The notes beneath the pieces are model-generated. The model had not been told where the DNA came from. It searched no databases and saw nothing but the letters and a program-made list of their open reading frames with translations. DNA of 64,000 nt from Ambrosia x helenae. Lineage: Eukaryota; Streptophyta; Magnoliopsida; Asterales; Asteraceae. Below, piece after piece: positions 45,250 through 57,894 of this stretch. How positions within the stretch are numbered: the first letter of the stretch is position 1; each line of letters begins with the position of its first letter. Location: NCBI GenBank assembly GCA_030844895.1, contig CM061233.1, positions 90,667,563-90,731,562 on the forward strand, in the 5' to 3' direction. Position numbers and translations under genes: made by a program.

Positions 45250-46663
45250 TGTAACACTCCAACCGATGGCGGAAACATCGAGGTGTCACGTAGTGACGAT
45301 TGCTCAATAGCTCATGGTACTAAAGTGTAAATTTGAATAAATTGAATTGAATAGTTTATTACATGGAAAGAAATACAACGATTAAAACAAACAATCTAAA
45401 CTGAAATACAATAAATCTCAATCTAAGTCTAAGTTCCAAAAGCTTAAAAGTGATCTCATAACAACCTAAAACATGTACGAAAATAATTTTGTCAATACAA
45501 AATGTATTGGTGAGCATACCCTGTTTTGAATACATATAGTAGATAAAGAGTTTCACAATTCACGTGTTATACTGTCTACAATTTAGTGTTCAAGTTATGT
45601 ACAAATGTCACCCAAAATCAAACAATTAGAGTAGAAATGATATCCAAGAATAATGGGATATCTAGTATATATGTATAGTAGTCGCCCAATAGTATGCTTA
45701 TATATAGTATGTGACAAAGCAAGTAGTTTACACATAACAATAGTCAAGTACTATTTATTGCTATGCTAGGCCCACACCGGGTTAATGATTAAGGTCATAA
45801 GTACACACTATCAGCGATCAACAAGTAAAACACATTCAAGAATTGCGATTGTGAATATAGACTAAAACATGATTAAGTGAGTGAAGTAATAAGCGTACAT
45901 GAGTCACCCCAAAAGTGTAAACATGATAAAGGGGAAAGATATACTCACAGTTTGCGAAAGCGATCAAAATCTAACTTAAGCGGTCGTGAGCTAAGTAATG
46001 GGAATTCCGAGGAATTCAACCTACAAACCTTAATTTATAATTATTTCTACTAAAAACGTATAGATTGATGGTTGCTTTAATGAACACCGGTTACACAAAA
46101 GTTTCACCATAATTGACGATGTTCACACGATTGAAACGTATGTTTTAATGTTCCAATGGTTCGCAATGATGGAGAAGTTTAAAGTTCGCATTAAAACCGG
46201 ATTTAACGTATAAGAATTGAAGTTTTTGTGGCTGGCCGGAAAACAAGTCGCCGCCCGGCGACTGTTGCCAGAAAAACGGCCAGAGAGACAGAGAGGAGAG
46301 TTTGGTTTTAAATGTTTGAAACCTTGACAGATTTAGTCCCTCACTTTGTAACTAGGTTAGTGTACTATAGTTTAGGTTAGTTTTTTCCTTTATAAAAAAC
46401 TTAACCAAGTTAACTAAACTAACCAAAAAAATGTTTTTAAAACTTTATAAAACTTGAAAATTTTATAATATCCATTCCGGACGACGGTTCAACATACACA
46501 TTTGATAAAACGTATACCCGATCCATAACAAATATTAATGATAAATTTTTAGTTTACTCTAAAATGAATTTTGAAAACGACGAAACTTATAGGGATTATA
46601 ATGGAAATATTTGAAGGGCTATTATTGTCAATTAGATGAAAGGCGAGGGTGACGGATGTCACA
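45250..46663 (-). repeat. LTR of family D (1414 bp)
   Basis: On the minus strand it starts TGTGACATCCGTCACC and ends GGTTGGAGTGTTACA. A polypurine tract lies just upstream (46664-46678), so this is a 3' LTR. Leader module at 45948-45466. It shares the end block GATGTTTCCGCCATCGG with families A, B and C. It interrupts the tail of T2; the left flank is CACAC. No partner LTR is visible. Confidence 0.8.
45466..45948 (-). other. putative LTR leader intron, family D (483 bp)
   Basis: Donor AAACT|GTGAGTATATC and acceptor CGTACATGTTTTAG|GTTG on the minus strand, with TTTTGGGGTGACTCATG inside. The palindrome of the other families is not conserved here. Confidence 0.45.
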
Positions 46664-48311
46664 GTCTCCCTACTTTAGAAAATTTTGTCTCGAAATTTCT
46701 TTCAAGTGGAGGTTACTATGATACAAAAAGCGTTGTAAAAGTCAAGTAGGTTTTAAAAAAATATCACATAATTTAGGTTTTGATAAATTTTAAAGTAGTT
46801 GTCTAATATCCAAGGTAAAAGTTTCAAAATCTTAGATAGTTGACCCGAGGTTAGGAAGTTGAGAGGTTACAATGAGTAAGGTTTGGGAAAATATGAAACT
46901 GGTGAGGGTATACGTACAATATATGCGTTCAAAATATACGTTCAAAGTATGCGTTCGTGAAAAGTATATAAGTATAGCATAAACATTCGAAAGAAAAATA
47001 TAGCATAAATCGAGTAATCGCACAATTGCACAAAATGAAAGTAAACGAGTTGCATAAATGCTCAAAATTAGCGTTGTAAGAATATCTACTAATAATTAAT
47101 GCGAGAATAATTGTAAATAATGCGTGAGAATAACCACCACTAAAAGAATAATACGAGAATAAGATAATGTGCGAACATAACTATTATTAAAATGGTGTAA
47201 GAGATAAATAATAAAATTTACTGGCATGCGAGTTAAAATTTATTAATTTTGCATATCTGCACCATACGATGAAAGACATTTAGCAACATTCCGATGAGGA
47301 TATGTCCATTGTTTTTTTGTTAGACCAAAAGTTTTGCGACTGAGAGTGTGCAAGTGTTAAAAGAGAAAGTTTCGTTTATAAAAACGTGTTTACTCGAACT
47401 TTGTGATATAGTTGAAAGAATAGCAGTAATGCATGAGAATAACTTTTTAGGAATCAAAGAATGTTTTAGATTCAAAACAGGTTCACATGAAAAAACTTCG
47501 TAAGTACACATTTTTCATGTGTTTACGAGAAGTCGTGTTGAAAATTGTTATAAGGTTTATTATCAGTCGCAAGTTTCTTTTCCCGAAACATATATTGGGT
47601 TCCTTATATGAAAACATGCAGATTTACATTTGACTTGTAAAATATGCAATACAAGTTTATAAAATGCAAGATGAAACCATTTCATGAAGTATGTGTAAAT
47701 CTAATGTGTTTCAAAAGACCAAGATTTAAAATGGCGTGAAGGTTGTGAATGATCCCAGATGCCTTGACGAATTTTGGAAAATAGAATTTTCTGTATTTAA
47801 ACATTTCTTTAACTGGTGGGTTGAAAAGTCGGAAATTTTTAATTGTTATGAAATGTTGAGAAAACCTAAGTGTTACCCGTAGGATTGGGTAAACTTGAAA
47901 CCTTTTAATTGTCATACTTTTACGAAATTTATACATTGAAAGATCGTTAAGGCATCTCTTTGGGCTCATAGCGGGCTATTTGTTTCAAGGCACAAGGTGT
48001 ATATAAGGTGTGTACTAATCTGGCGAATAGGCTTTGTGAAAAGACATACAGGATAAGTTTCCAAGTCCATTGTTTTAGATAGTAGTGTACTAGTGCATAT
48101 CGTGTAGATAGGCATTTATGTATGAGTTCAGTCTAACTAAGAAATGCTAACTAATAGTAGTTGGCTATGGCTTAGGCGACCGGGTGTAGCTATATTAGTA
48201 TTAGGTATATCAGAATATATTGTGTTGAGAGTATTGTGAGTGCATAAATGGATACAAAAGTCATAATTTTAGGGATATATTATGACTTCGATCAAGTAAG
48301 TTTGTAAACAT
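46664..48311 (-). other. family D interior or adjoining unassigned sequence
   Basis: Begins (minus strand) at the polypurine tract CTAAAGTAGGGAGAC (46678-46664), preceded by AAATTTCGAGACAAAATTTT, a form of the CGGGACGAAGTT word before the A and B tracts. The remaining 1.6 kb is AT-rich and non-coding, with GCGAGAATAA-like words near 47100-47160. No PBS or second LTR was found before C1 starts at 48312. Confidence 0.5.
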
Positions 48312-48515
48312 TGTAACATTATGTAATTTTACTATATTTTTTTTATAAAATCCACGTTTATTTCATTTCCACACTTATTTTTACGACCTTATACTAACCA
48401 CTTATCATTCCCACGAATTTTAGACATGTCAAAGTTAATAACTTCTTATAATACAAAACATTTCTCAATAAAGCTATATATATTTTTAACCCTTTTTAGT
48501 AATGATTTATTTTGA

Positions 48516-48563
<48 letters not shown>

Positions 48564-49271
48564 TTTCTGATTTGAGAATTTTATAAACTACAAAATTTTT
48601 AAGGCATTTTATAAAACATAATATACCCAAACCCAAGTTTTAACCCTTACTAAGCCCATTATTATTAATCTTTTTTTTTTTTGTCTCTTCTGGCTCGTAA
48701 TCAGGCCCAAACCTAGCCCATCTATGCTGTCCCTATCCTCGTCTGGCTATTGGGAATCCGGCGACAAATCCGGCAAGTCCCGAATTTTCCAGCGACTTAC
48801 CGAACTTATCATACGCATCCCTTGATTGATATTAAATGACCACAATGCATAACCGACGCACCCTATACAATTAATAACCCGCAATCATCCCTGAATCACG
48901 TGTTTTAGCAAGCCAAAAAAATCCGGTCATTACACCAAGTTTCCAAATCGACGCTCTGGTGTGTTTTTGTATATATAGAACCCATAAGAGAGCTCTAAAC
49001 CACTACGAACACCTGTTCACACTTCTAATTCCTTTACAAAAATACTCGTGTCGTGTTAGTGTAGCTCCCACATCCTCGTCTAAGCATGAACACTGTGAGT
49101 TTTTAATTAAGTTTCATTCTTTTTGATCTATAGTTCAATAGCCCCATGATTATTGGGGCTAACAGGACCTCAATCAGATTGTTTATGAGTAGGGCTACTA
49201 GGGTTTAGTTTGGGGAAGATGATTCAAATCACTTAAGGTATAAAAACATTTGTTTCTGTATCTAATTCGTT

Positions 49272-49375
49272 CTCATGGGTCAGCTCAGGTGGTGCTGGCT
49301 TGTTATTTAAACCTTTGAACCGCCTCTGGCGCGGGTTGGATCCTCACAACCACCATATTTTTTTAGCAAAAAGCC
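49272..49375 (+). mobile_element. tRNA-derived SINE-like sequence
   Basis: GTCAGCTCAGGTGG (49279-49292) fits a pol III A box, and GGTTGGATCC (49334-49343) fits a B box 41 bases downstream, tRNA-like spacing. A T-rich end follows. Possible imperfect flanks are TGTTTCTGTATCTAAT and TGTTTCTAATAAATT. No SINE family recognised. Confidence 0.45.
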
Positions 49376-50043
49376 TGTTTCTAATAAATTTAAACATATA
49401 TTTTAAAAATAAACCTTTATTATACATTTAAAATACCAAAACTACTTTATAAATTCTATAAAATTTATCTCATGTATTACAAACGATAAACTTTATTATA
49501 GAATTTTTATTTTTACAAAAGTCATTTATTTAATATATATAATATATATTACAAGTTTATTCATAAATAAATTATAAATTCTATAAAAATATCTAAACAG
49601 TTTTATAAAATTCCATAAAAATTATTTTAAACTTACAAACTAATAAACTTCTCAAAACTAAATTTTATTTTCAGAAAAACATCTATTAATTATTTTTAAT
49701 TAATTTATGTTATTTTAATCATAATAAATCCATATTAAATCCATTTTTCATTATTTTTGCATCAAAATTTCACATAAATTATTTTTATTCATTTAGATAA
49801 GAAATATAATTTTATTATCTGAAATTTATGAATTTTAATATTTTTAGATATTAATACTATATTTTGACAAATAAATTATAATGTATTATATATTCATTAA
49901 TTAAGAAAATAATTTTATAAAAATTATTTTCACATTACAACATTTTAATATAACTACCTTTAATCAAGATCTTACAAAAATTCTTTTTACTTATTTATTT
50001 TCTAAATTTTTCTATTTATTATATCATTAACTATTATTCTAAA
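49376..50043. other. very AT-rich non-coding stretch
   Basis: About 670 bases dominated by A and T with repeated ATAAATT / AAATTTAT words. No coding frame or terminal repeats found. It lies inside C1 just left of the Helitron. Confidence 0.6.
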
Positions 50044-53000
50044 CTAGCAAGAAACCCACGCGATGCGGCGGCGGCGAAATTTTACAACGCGTCATTTTTT
50101 CTGCTAGTTTATGAATTCTCTTGTGATATATTGTACAATAATTTTATTAGTTTTCTTATTCATGGCATTGATGTGGTCTATACATGTCGTGAGCCTTACG
50201 GATCTCAATTATACAGTAACAAATTCCATATTGTGTAACTTATGAAAAAAGTATCAATCACTGGTCGATACACACGTGTATTTTGGCCCATATTTGATTA
50301 TGTAAGTTGTAAGAACAAATGTTTGACCATAAGTCTTTAGCTACCATAGAGAAGTGGAGAACGATAAAGTATAAACAAGAAAGACCATATATTTATACAA
50401 GGCTTGCATTAGCCGACTCTTACCATATTGACCCAAAAGTTAGTGTGTGGGAGTTTGATGTATGGCTAGAAAACACATTACAAACAATGGTAACCCCGGT
50501 TTTTTAATGTGGTAGGATGAAATTGGCCATTAAACGAATTTGGGTTGATAAAATAGTTGCTACCTGGGTTATGTTGTATAAAAGGTTTTAGATAATTGTA
50601 GATACTAATGATATAATAACCCAGTATTGATTAATAAAAACTTGATCAATTATAAATGAAAACATATATAAAACATATTAACAAGTGAATAAAAACACAC
50701 AAATAAAAGTGGTGGTGTCTGTGTGGGTGTCTTAGGCATTAGACGTATAGGTGGAAGCTTTTTACAGGCCAAATAGACCAAACTAAACATGATAACTTGG
50801 TACTTTTTTACACAAGGCTTGACTTTATAGGAGGAAACAAATCCATTGTTTGAGCTATCGATGTTTGATTCTTTTTCATCAAAGCCTGCCACCTGCAGTG
50901 ATAGGCAGAAAACAAATACATTTTAGAGGGGGAGCAGTCTGCTATCTACATAGGGTGGTGAGTAGACCATTTTTCTCCTGTTTGACCATGTTTCATTAAC
51001 CATTTTAAGAAGTCTTACTGTCTCTACAGTCTGTAGACGTATTTCGTTTCCCGTGAAAGGGATTAAAAGTAAAAAAAAATACGGTGTGTACACTTAAATT
51101 TTGATTGTATTATCTAAAGACACAAAATTAGATGAAAACGAATGGGAAAATGTACCTTAGCAAAGTTTTGGCCGATTGTAAGTGAGAGAGAAGGGACGGT
51201 GTGAATTTATAATAACCCATTTCTGCAAAGCTTGCAGTCTGTAGAGGATGAGCAGTTTGCAAAGCTTGCAGTCGTTTAAACCAACCCTGTGTCACAATTA
51301 GATAGCGAGCAATGTTATCTACCAATACCACATAAATAAATAAAAAAACTGACCGGCTAGCCTTCAACCAGAGAGCCAACTACACTACCATGTCGACAGA
51401 CACCGATTGCCTTGTAAAACTAAGACGCCTCACACGACAATCACAGTCGTCAACCAGAGACAAAAGAACAAGCGTAACCCCCCCCCCCCCCGAAACACAC
51501 AAATACAATACAATTCCGAAATCACATCACATAATTTCTCAAATTTTCCGATAAGGATATGCAATTTACAATAGGCTTTGAGGTGGCATATAAATCACTT
51601 TTTTCTCTAAAACATAAACATTTAAATCAATCACATAACAAGAAAGAACAAATCCTAGAATCAGATCACCAAACCGGATAAACAAATTAAATCAATCTTT
51701 ATAGATATAGACATCTAACTATATAAATTCACTGTTTTATTAACTTAACAGTTTGATGGACTCGTGATCTATTAAAATCCTTAGAAATTTTACAAGCTAA
51801 GCTACAATTTACAGATCTCATTACAAGTCCAATCTCAAGGCTACAATTACCTCTTTGAGTTTTTTGCAATTCTTTTCAATTTCTTAATCAAATCTAGATT
51901 AAGACAAATTTCCATCTGAAAATAAACCCAAAGCGTTTCACGTATGTATCATGACAAAGGAGCTTGATGAATAACCGAAAAGGTTGTATGAATTCGCTTG
52001 AAAACAACCAAAGGATAGACTTTGCCAGCAATGAAGACTTGTTAATATCATGACGTTCTTGTTGGTTGTATCATCTTTCAAGCTATGTCACAAAAAAGAA
52101 ACTGAGAAGGGAGGCAATTATAATTAACCTAATGGTAAAATTAATATATGCATACTTAAAAAAAACCAAAGTAATAATATAAAATAAAAAAAACCATTCA
52201 TAATGGCCACATTTCATTTCAGTAATATAAAAATAAATAAAAAACGTCTATAATAACCACATTTCCCCTGGGAACATTTTCATGAGCTAAGATTCTATAA
52301 TCACCTATGTAGTTTCTAACATTTATATCATCAACTTCTTGAATGCAACCATCGTTCAGTTTTATCTATATTATTTATTGCCAAAAAAAACACCCAAATA
52401 GAAGCATCAAAAGTATTAAACTAATTACAATGGGGATGTAATCTCGGTTTTGGCCCGGGGGTCCTTGCTTTGAGGACCGCTTGTGGCGTTTTTGTTGAAT
52501 GAAATTTATCTTTGAAAAAAAAATTACAATGGGGATGTAACTGTTCACAAAATATAATTATTATTATTAATATAAACATGTAAATTACTTTAATGCTTAA
52601 ATAAACATATTTTGTTCTCAACTTAATTTACTTAGTAAAAATCAATAACAACACATATACAAGCCAACTTCATCAAAAATCATACAAAAAAACATGAAAT
52701 TGTTCTTCCTAATCAGAATCAGAAAATTAAGTGACCAAATGCTGGTACTTTTTCACCCTTTTCACTATTCAATTAACACATAAAATCCTAATCTCCATAT
52801 ATGTAAGTTGAATTTTATACAACTGAAGTTTTTGAAATGAAAGCCCTAACTTTTAGATCATGAACTGAAATCGAAGTATAGAAAGAGATTAAATGACAGA
52901 TGTTGACATGTGGTTGCTAAGGTTATGAAAGGAACACCGTGACTTCGAGATCTACGGAGGTTAAGGAGAGATCGAACACGAACAATACAGATCTACAAGA

Positions 53001-53538
53001 CTACAACTCATGACATATCCATACATCTAGATTTGTGAGTGTGGCATGAGGATTTCCCCAAATATGTGTCAATACCTACAAACGATGAGAGAGAATGATG
53101 TTTGAATTTTGAAATGGTAGACAAAGAACAATGCTAGATCCCGTACCTTAGGTTCTGTATCAAGTTTGGAAGATGAGGATGAAGAGTTATGCACTTGTTT
53201 TCAATTGGACATTTGTAGGTCAACAACACAGCTCTGATTTAGATTGGAGAAAAAACATAGGAAAGAGTTTTAGGGTTTTCAGGGAGAGGATGGATGAGTG
53301 GCTGTGAAATGTTTAGGGTTTGCAAGGAGAGATAAAAACATTATATTGGATCCAGAAGAGGTAAAATGGGTCAAAAATATCTGTTTAAAGATCCACGCGC
53401 TTCACAGCTTGTTTAAGATATTTTCAACATATTGGTGCTTAAAGTGTTTGTACCATGTGTTTAAAATACTTGTACATGTTGAAAAATGGGTGAAATGACC
53501 ATATTATCCTTCTAATATGCTTTATAATATAGTATAGA
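50044..53538 (-). mobile_element. non-autonomous Helitron (3495 bp)
   Basis: On the minus strand it starts TCTATACTATATTATAAAGC (53538) and ends CATCGCGTGGGTTTCTTGCTAG (50044), with a GC-rich short hairpin before CTAG. The bases flanking it are A on the 5' side and T on the 3' side, the expected A/T target without duplication. Both ends match the plant Helitron style. No Rep/helicase is encoded. The interior, including conserved-looking stretches near 50650-50890 and 52900-53330, may hold captured host fragments; I cannot identify them. A C11-plus homopolymer lies near 51479-51491. Confidence 0.75.
52442..52521 (+). mobile_element. 5'-truncated LINE tail with poly(A)
   Basis: An 80 bp insert ending in TTTATCTTTG plus A-run, flanked by perfect 19 bp copies of AATTACAATGGGGATGTAA (52423-52441 and 52522-52540). 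Long target duplication plus poly(A) and 5' truncation is the mark of target-primed reverse transcription. The body (CTTGCTTTGAGGACCGC, GTGGCG) looks like a plant L1-type 3' end. It sits inside the Helitron and so is younger than that sequence. Confidence 0.75.
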
Positions 53539-53713
53539 TTAACTATTAAACAATTGTCGATCTTCAAATTAGGAACCCTAGAATATTTTTAAACTAGAAA
53601 ACTTAGACTTTTTAGTTTTCCCAACACTTAGGTATTGCCTTAAAAATAGGGTGATACTTGGTACACATGAGCCACATTTATTCTATATCAGGGGATTCAA
53701 TACTATCATTAAG

Positions 53714-54195
53714 GTGAGTTTACGTAACCCCGTTTATGCAACTTTTATTCTTGAAACTTTATACTTACGCAATTCTTTATACATGTCTAGTTGTAATCTT
53801 TGATGCCACATGTCTTAGACAAAAACTATTAGACTGAAACTTAAACTTGCATAATCATTAACGCTGATGAAGCCGGCGGTATACAATGATAGATCTATTG
53901 GATTGACAACCTCACCCAGATTCGTTGACCATTTCTATGGGGAGCGCGGGTGATTGTTATCGGTCCAAACTTTATATTAAGGAGAACCGTGGATGCGGGA
54001 TGGACCTAAACTTTGTAGGAGGATTGATTATGGACCTAAACTTTGTCGGGTGATTATGTTTTCGCATGTAGACTTAGATATACATTAGACATATGAATTG
54101 CTAAACTTTGAAACTTTTAAAACTTATTGCTAAACTTGGCTTATGTATTCTCACCAACTTTTAGTTGACCCCCCCATCTTTTCCAAACTTAACAG
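53714..54195 (+). other. putative LTR leader intron, family C1 (482 bp)
   Basis: Donor CATTAAG|GTGAGTTTAC, acceptor AACTTAACAG|GAAAT, palindrome ATAGATCTAT at 53889-53898. This acceptor has lost the usual ATGTTTC stretch just before CAG. Confidence 0.5.
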
Positions 54196-54421
54196 GAAAT
54201 ACTGATGCTTGAAGTCTAAAGCTAGCATGAGGAGTTATTTGAAGTTTTAAGTTTCGTTTGTTTGTTTGATGTACTATATTTCATTCAAGACTTTGTTATG
54301 TATTTCAATTTGGATATTTTTATTGGAATAAATACTTATTTAAAACTTGATTACCATGTGCTACTGATCAATCATTAATACGTGACATCCCGATGTTTCC
54401 GCCCTCGGTTGGGGTGTTACA

Positions 54422-55152
54422 AACATGAAGATATAAGAACGGTTGAATAATAAGTTTGGGAAACTGTAGGGTCAAAGAGGATTGACAAGCCAGTTGCAAA
54501 CCTTAGTCTTATATCCTCTTCAACATTTTTGACAAACTGCTGAAGTAACAGATATGCAAAAGTTCTGAAGAATAAAAGTATCAGATGTTCTGAAGATAAA
54601 CTAGACAAATATCTAAAGAACAAACTACTGAAGGCAAACTTCTGAAGATCTTTTTATATATCAACACTTGTATTAAACCAACCTTAAACTCAGCAGTTTA
54701 GTATTATATTAGTTTTGTTAAAGTCTTGGTTCAAGTTTCGATAAACTACAGCCTGTTATAGAAATATCTTTAGATTACTTTAAGCTTTTGATTGACTTAG
54801 TCTGTAGGTTATCTCTTCTAAAACTAGAGGGATTATTCCCTATATTTATGTATGTAGTTCAATCACTCTTAAATCCAATAGACTTGAACATTTTTCCTTC
54901 ATATTAACGTGTAGTTAACCATTTCATATATACTTGAGAATCATTCTGCATTTACTGTTTTATTCATTTACTATTGATTCTCATCTTTAAACTTCCTAGT
55001 TCATTGATTGAGGGGGAGTCATAACTCCTAGTATAAAGTGATGCTTTAACTTGAACACTTTAATATTCCGATGTGCAATTTACTTTGATATATTTATAAA
55101 CACACAAGAGTTCATAAGCAAGAATTGCTTAAGTTGATCCACTGATCCAACA
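54422..55152 (+). repeat. copia 5' LTR, right part
   Basis: Ends AGTTGATCCACTGATCCAACA just before the PBS. Contains several TTCTGAAG / CTGCTGAAG words (54538-54650) and TTGAGGGGGAGTC near 55007, a polypurine-like word often seen in this group. The LTR start is not visible. Confidence 0.65.
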
Positions 55153-55154
55153 AT

Positions 55155-55166
55155 TGGTATCAGAGC
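55155..55166 (+). promoter_or_regulatory. copia primer binding site
   Basis: TGGTATCAGAGC, initiator tRNA-Met type, two bases after the LTR end. Confidence 0.88.
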
Positions 55167-55305
55167 ACTGGTTTATCTGATCAAATATCAATCTAACAAA
55201 TTGAGAATCAGACACAGGCTCTAATTGATATTCAATAAAGGATAAAAGTTCACTTTTGTTCATCCATCACTTTGAGAAGAAATTGACAAATCAAAATTCT
55301 CAAAA

Positions 55306-56430
55306 ATGGATCCTCATAATACTGGATCTTCCACTAAACCTGCTATGCTGGTTAGAAGTGAGTATAATATCTGGCAAAAAAGATTGGCACATACTCTGTC
55401 ACAGACCAACACTGGTTGTTGGAAATCTGTCATGTATGGACCTCATAAACCAATAAATATAAATCTTGAAACTAAGGAAGCAATTCCAAAAGACCCAAAA
55501 GAATATACTGATGATGATTTCCTAAAACTTGAGCTTGATGCTAAGGCATTCTCTATGTTGGCAATGGCTCTCCCAAATGATATCTACTGTGGACTTTTAC
55601 ATTGTGAAAGTGCCAAAGAGCTTTGGGACTGCCTAAAAGAACAGTTTGGAGGAACTGAAGAGGTGATTGCCAACACCAGAGAAATTCTTGCTCAACAATA
55701 TGAAACATTTACTCATATTAATGGAGAAACTTTGACACAACAATTTGAAAGATTTTCCTCATTAATCTCTGAGTTGAAGTTAAATGGTCAGACCTATACA
55801 ACAATATCTATGCCTCATAGATTTTTAAGGTCTTTACGAGAAAAATGGGAAACTTACTCAATAGTTCTTAGATCTGGACTAGATTTTAACTCCCTCACTC
55901 TTACAAAATTACATGGAAGATTGTTAACTTTTGAAAGAGAAATAAATCAAAAGAAAAAGTTACAAATTTCTGGCAAAACTGCTAATGACTATGTTCCAGG
56001 TAGTACAACACTTTTAGGACAAGACTCACCTTCTTGTCCAAATGATTTTGGATCTTTTGACCACATTGACATAACCACTGGGATCTCATCAGAAAGGTCA
56101 TATCCAGGTTATGACAATGATGAAGACAGTGAAACTACTAATAACATGTGTTTTATAATGGATGATTTAAAAACATTCAGTAGTGATGACTTAAAAGAAA
56201 TGGACATACTACATCAACTGGCCATGTTAAGCATAAAAACAAATAAATTTTATAAAAGGCCAGGAAGGAAATTTCTATGACTAGACAATTCTACAAAAGT
56301 TGGTTTTGACAAATCTAAACTTAGATGTCATAAGTGTCAGAAGTTGGGACACTTTGCTAGAGAGTGTAGAAGCTCTAGTTTTAACCAACCACAGTCTGGA
56401 AATCAGTTTAACTCCAGTTTATAATAGGAA
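55306..56430 (+). pseudogene. gag: copia gag
   Basis: A 324-codon frame (55306-56280) starts MDPHNTGSSTKPAMLVRSEY and has the UBN2-type copia gag fold (LHCESAKELWDCLKEQFGGT, LTQQFERFSSLISELKLNG, LRSLREKWETYSIVLRS). A stop at 56278 and a frame change precede the zinc knuckle CHKCQKLGHFAREC (about 56325-56370), which continues to a stop near 56424. Confidence 0.82.
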
Positions 56431-57894
56431 TAATGGAACTCAAGGGAGTGCTCATTTTGTACAGGCACAAGCTCCACAAATTCAATATGTGCCTCAAATA
56501 CAATATGTTCAGATGCCTATTCAACAACAGGGTCAACAACAAACACCTCCTGTTCCAGCTGCTCAACATCCTCCATAAACTCAACAACCCTCTCAACAAA
56601 GTCTTTTTACATCAGGGTATGTTGATTAGAGCAGTCTTCCTTTTGATACATCTGAATGCAGTCCAGATGCAGATAATAAAGTCTAGTACATCAACTGGGG
56701 AGAACCTGATAATGGCAGAAAGAATTTTGCCTTAATGGCATTTGAAGGTTGCACCTCCAAATCTGCCTTGTCTCAGGTATCAAAAGAATCTTTGTTAAAA
56801 CTTTGTTCACATTCTTGCAAAGAATCTTTTGCTCTCATAAGAGAGACCAAAGTGCATCTACATAACAAAGCAAATGACTTTGAAAGAAAATATACTTAGA
56901 TAAAATATGATTTAGAAAGAAAACTTGCTGCATAATCTAAGGAAATTTCTAAATTAACAAATATTGTCATTGAAACTCAAGCACAAATTAAAATCATGAT
57001 AGAAGACCTAGGAAATGTCAGAAAAGAGCTTGCTGACACCAAGGTTGTTTGTGAAAAATTGGTTGAGTCATGTAGAGGTTACCAAATGCTGCTTAACAAA
57101 CAAACTGCATCAAATGTTAAGTTTGGCATAGGGTACCACCATACTTGAAACACCAACTGCTTTTACTCCTAAAACTGCTGATGATGGGAGTAGAATAATT
57201 GTTAATCAAACTTCCAATATGAAAGAATGCACATCCTTTCCTCAGGAGTTTCTCAAAATTGAAAAAGAAAGTCCTACAGAAGTTTTATATACTGACTTTA
57301 AGTCACCAATAGTTTCATCTACATCAAGAGTTGAGAATCTGAAAACCACTGATGACCTAACTCATATCTCTAAAACTGTCAATAATTTTCCTTCCACATC
57401 TCATGATGAATTCAAAAAGAAGGAGAAGGAGAAGGCAACAGAATTTTGTAGATACAGAAAAGAAAATCAGTACAACAAGAAAACTTTACAACTGGTTGTG
57501 GGAAAACAAATCAAACAAGATTTTGAGGAAACTTTTTGTCCCAATAAACAACAACCATGTAACACCTTTTCTCATAAAAAGACTAAATCTCAACAAAGGC
57601 CTTTTTCTCAAAATTCTTCTTCAATAGTTGACCCTAAATCTTCAGCAATCTCACAAACTGCTGAGATTGAAAACCTCACAAATTTGGTAAAACTATGATG
57701 ACCAAAGTTGATGGTAATCCTCAAAATCACTACACCATTGGAATAAATGACAAATCCATTGCCAAAAAGACATGGATTTCTAAAAATGGTCCAAAACAAA
57801 CTGTTCATGTTCTCAAGAGAAAACCCAAAGCCAAATTGGCTTGGGTTGCAAAATCTAACTAATTTGCTATATGGTGTAGAGGGTCTCCAGAGGC
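56431..57894 (+). pseudogene. copia gag-protease linker region
   Basis: Broken coding sequence between gag knuckle and protease: a glutamine/proline-rich part (56440-56600), a heptad-like, probably coiled-coil part (56740-57110, for example NVRKELADTKVVCEKLVES) with stops near 56899 and 56934, and a 159-codon frame (57219-57698) rich in Ser, Thr and Lys. Such long linkers occur in SIRE-like copia elements. No enzymatic motif seen. Confidence 0.55.

Larger units (their letters stand above)
48312..54421 (+). mobile_element. solo LTR C1 (about 2.6 kb without the nested Helitron)
   Basis: Starts TGTAACATT and ends GGTTGGGGTGTTACA, flanked by perfect AACAT duplications (48307-48311, 54422-54426). 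With the Helitron (50044-53538) removed it is 2615 bp, with no interior, so it is a solo LTR left by LTR-LTR recombination. Its 3' half has the A/B-type leader module and end block. Its 5' half has a TATATATAG box near 48973, a SINE-like piece and very AT-rich DNA. The 5' half has no counterpart in the A and B LTRs and could include unrecognised insertions. Confidence 0.8.

Noticed and set aside
45250..46663. Family D LTR as a solo LTR
   Set aside because: A polypurine tract directly precedes it and the five bases on its two sides (CACAC, GTCTC) do not match, so it is one LTR of a truncated element.
51340..51410. Possible tRNA gene around CCGGCTAGCCTTCAACCAG
   Set aside because: No cloverleaf can be drawn and no B box is present on either strand.
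51479..51491. Homopolymer C run as a functional G-quadruplex site
   Set aside because: A single C run without further G/C tracts; more likely simple slippage or an assembly-sensitive homopolymer.
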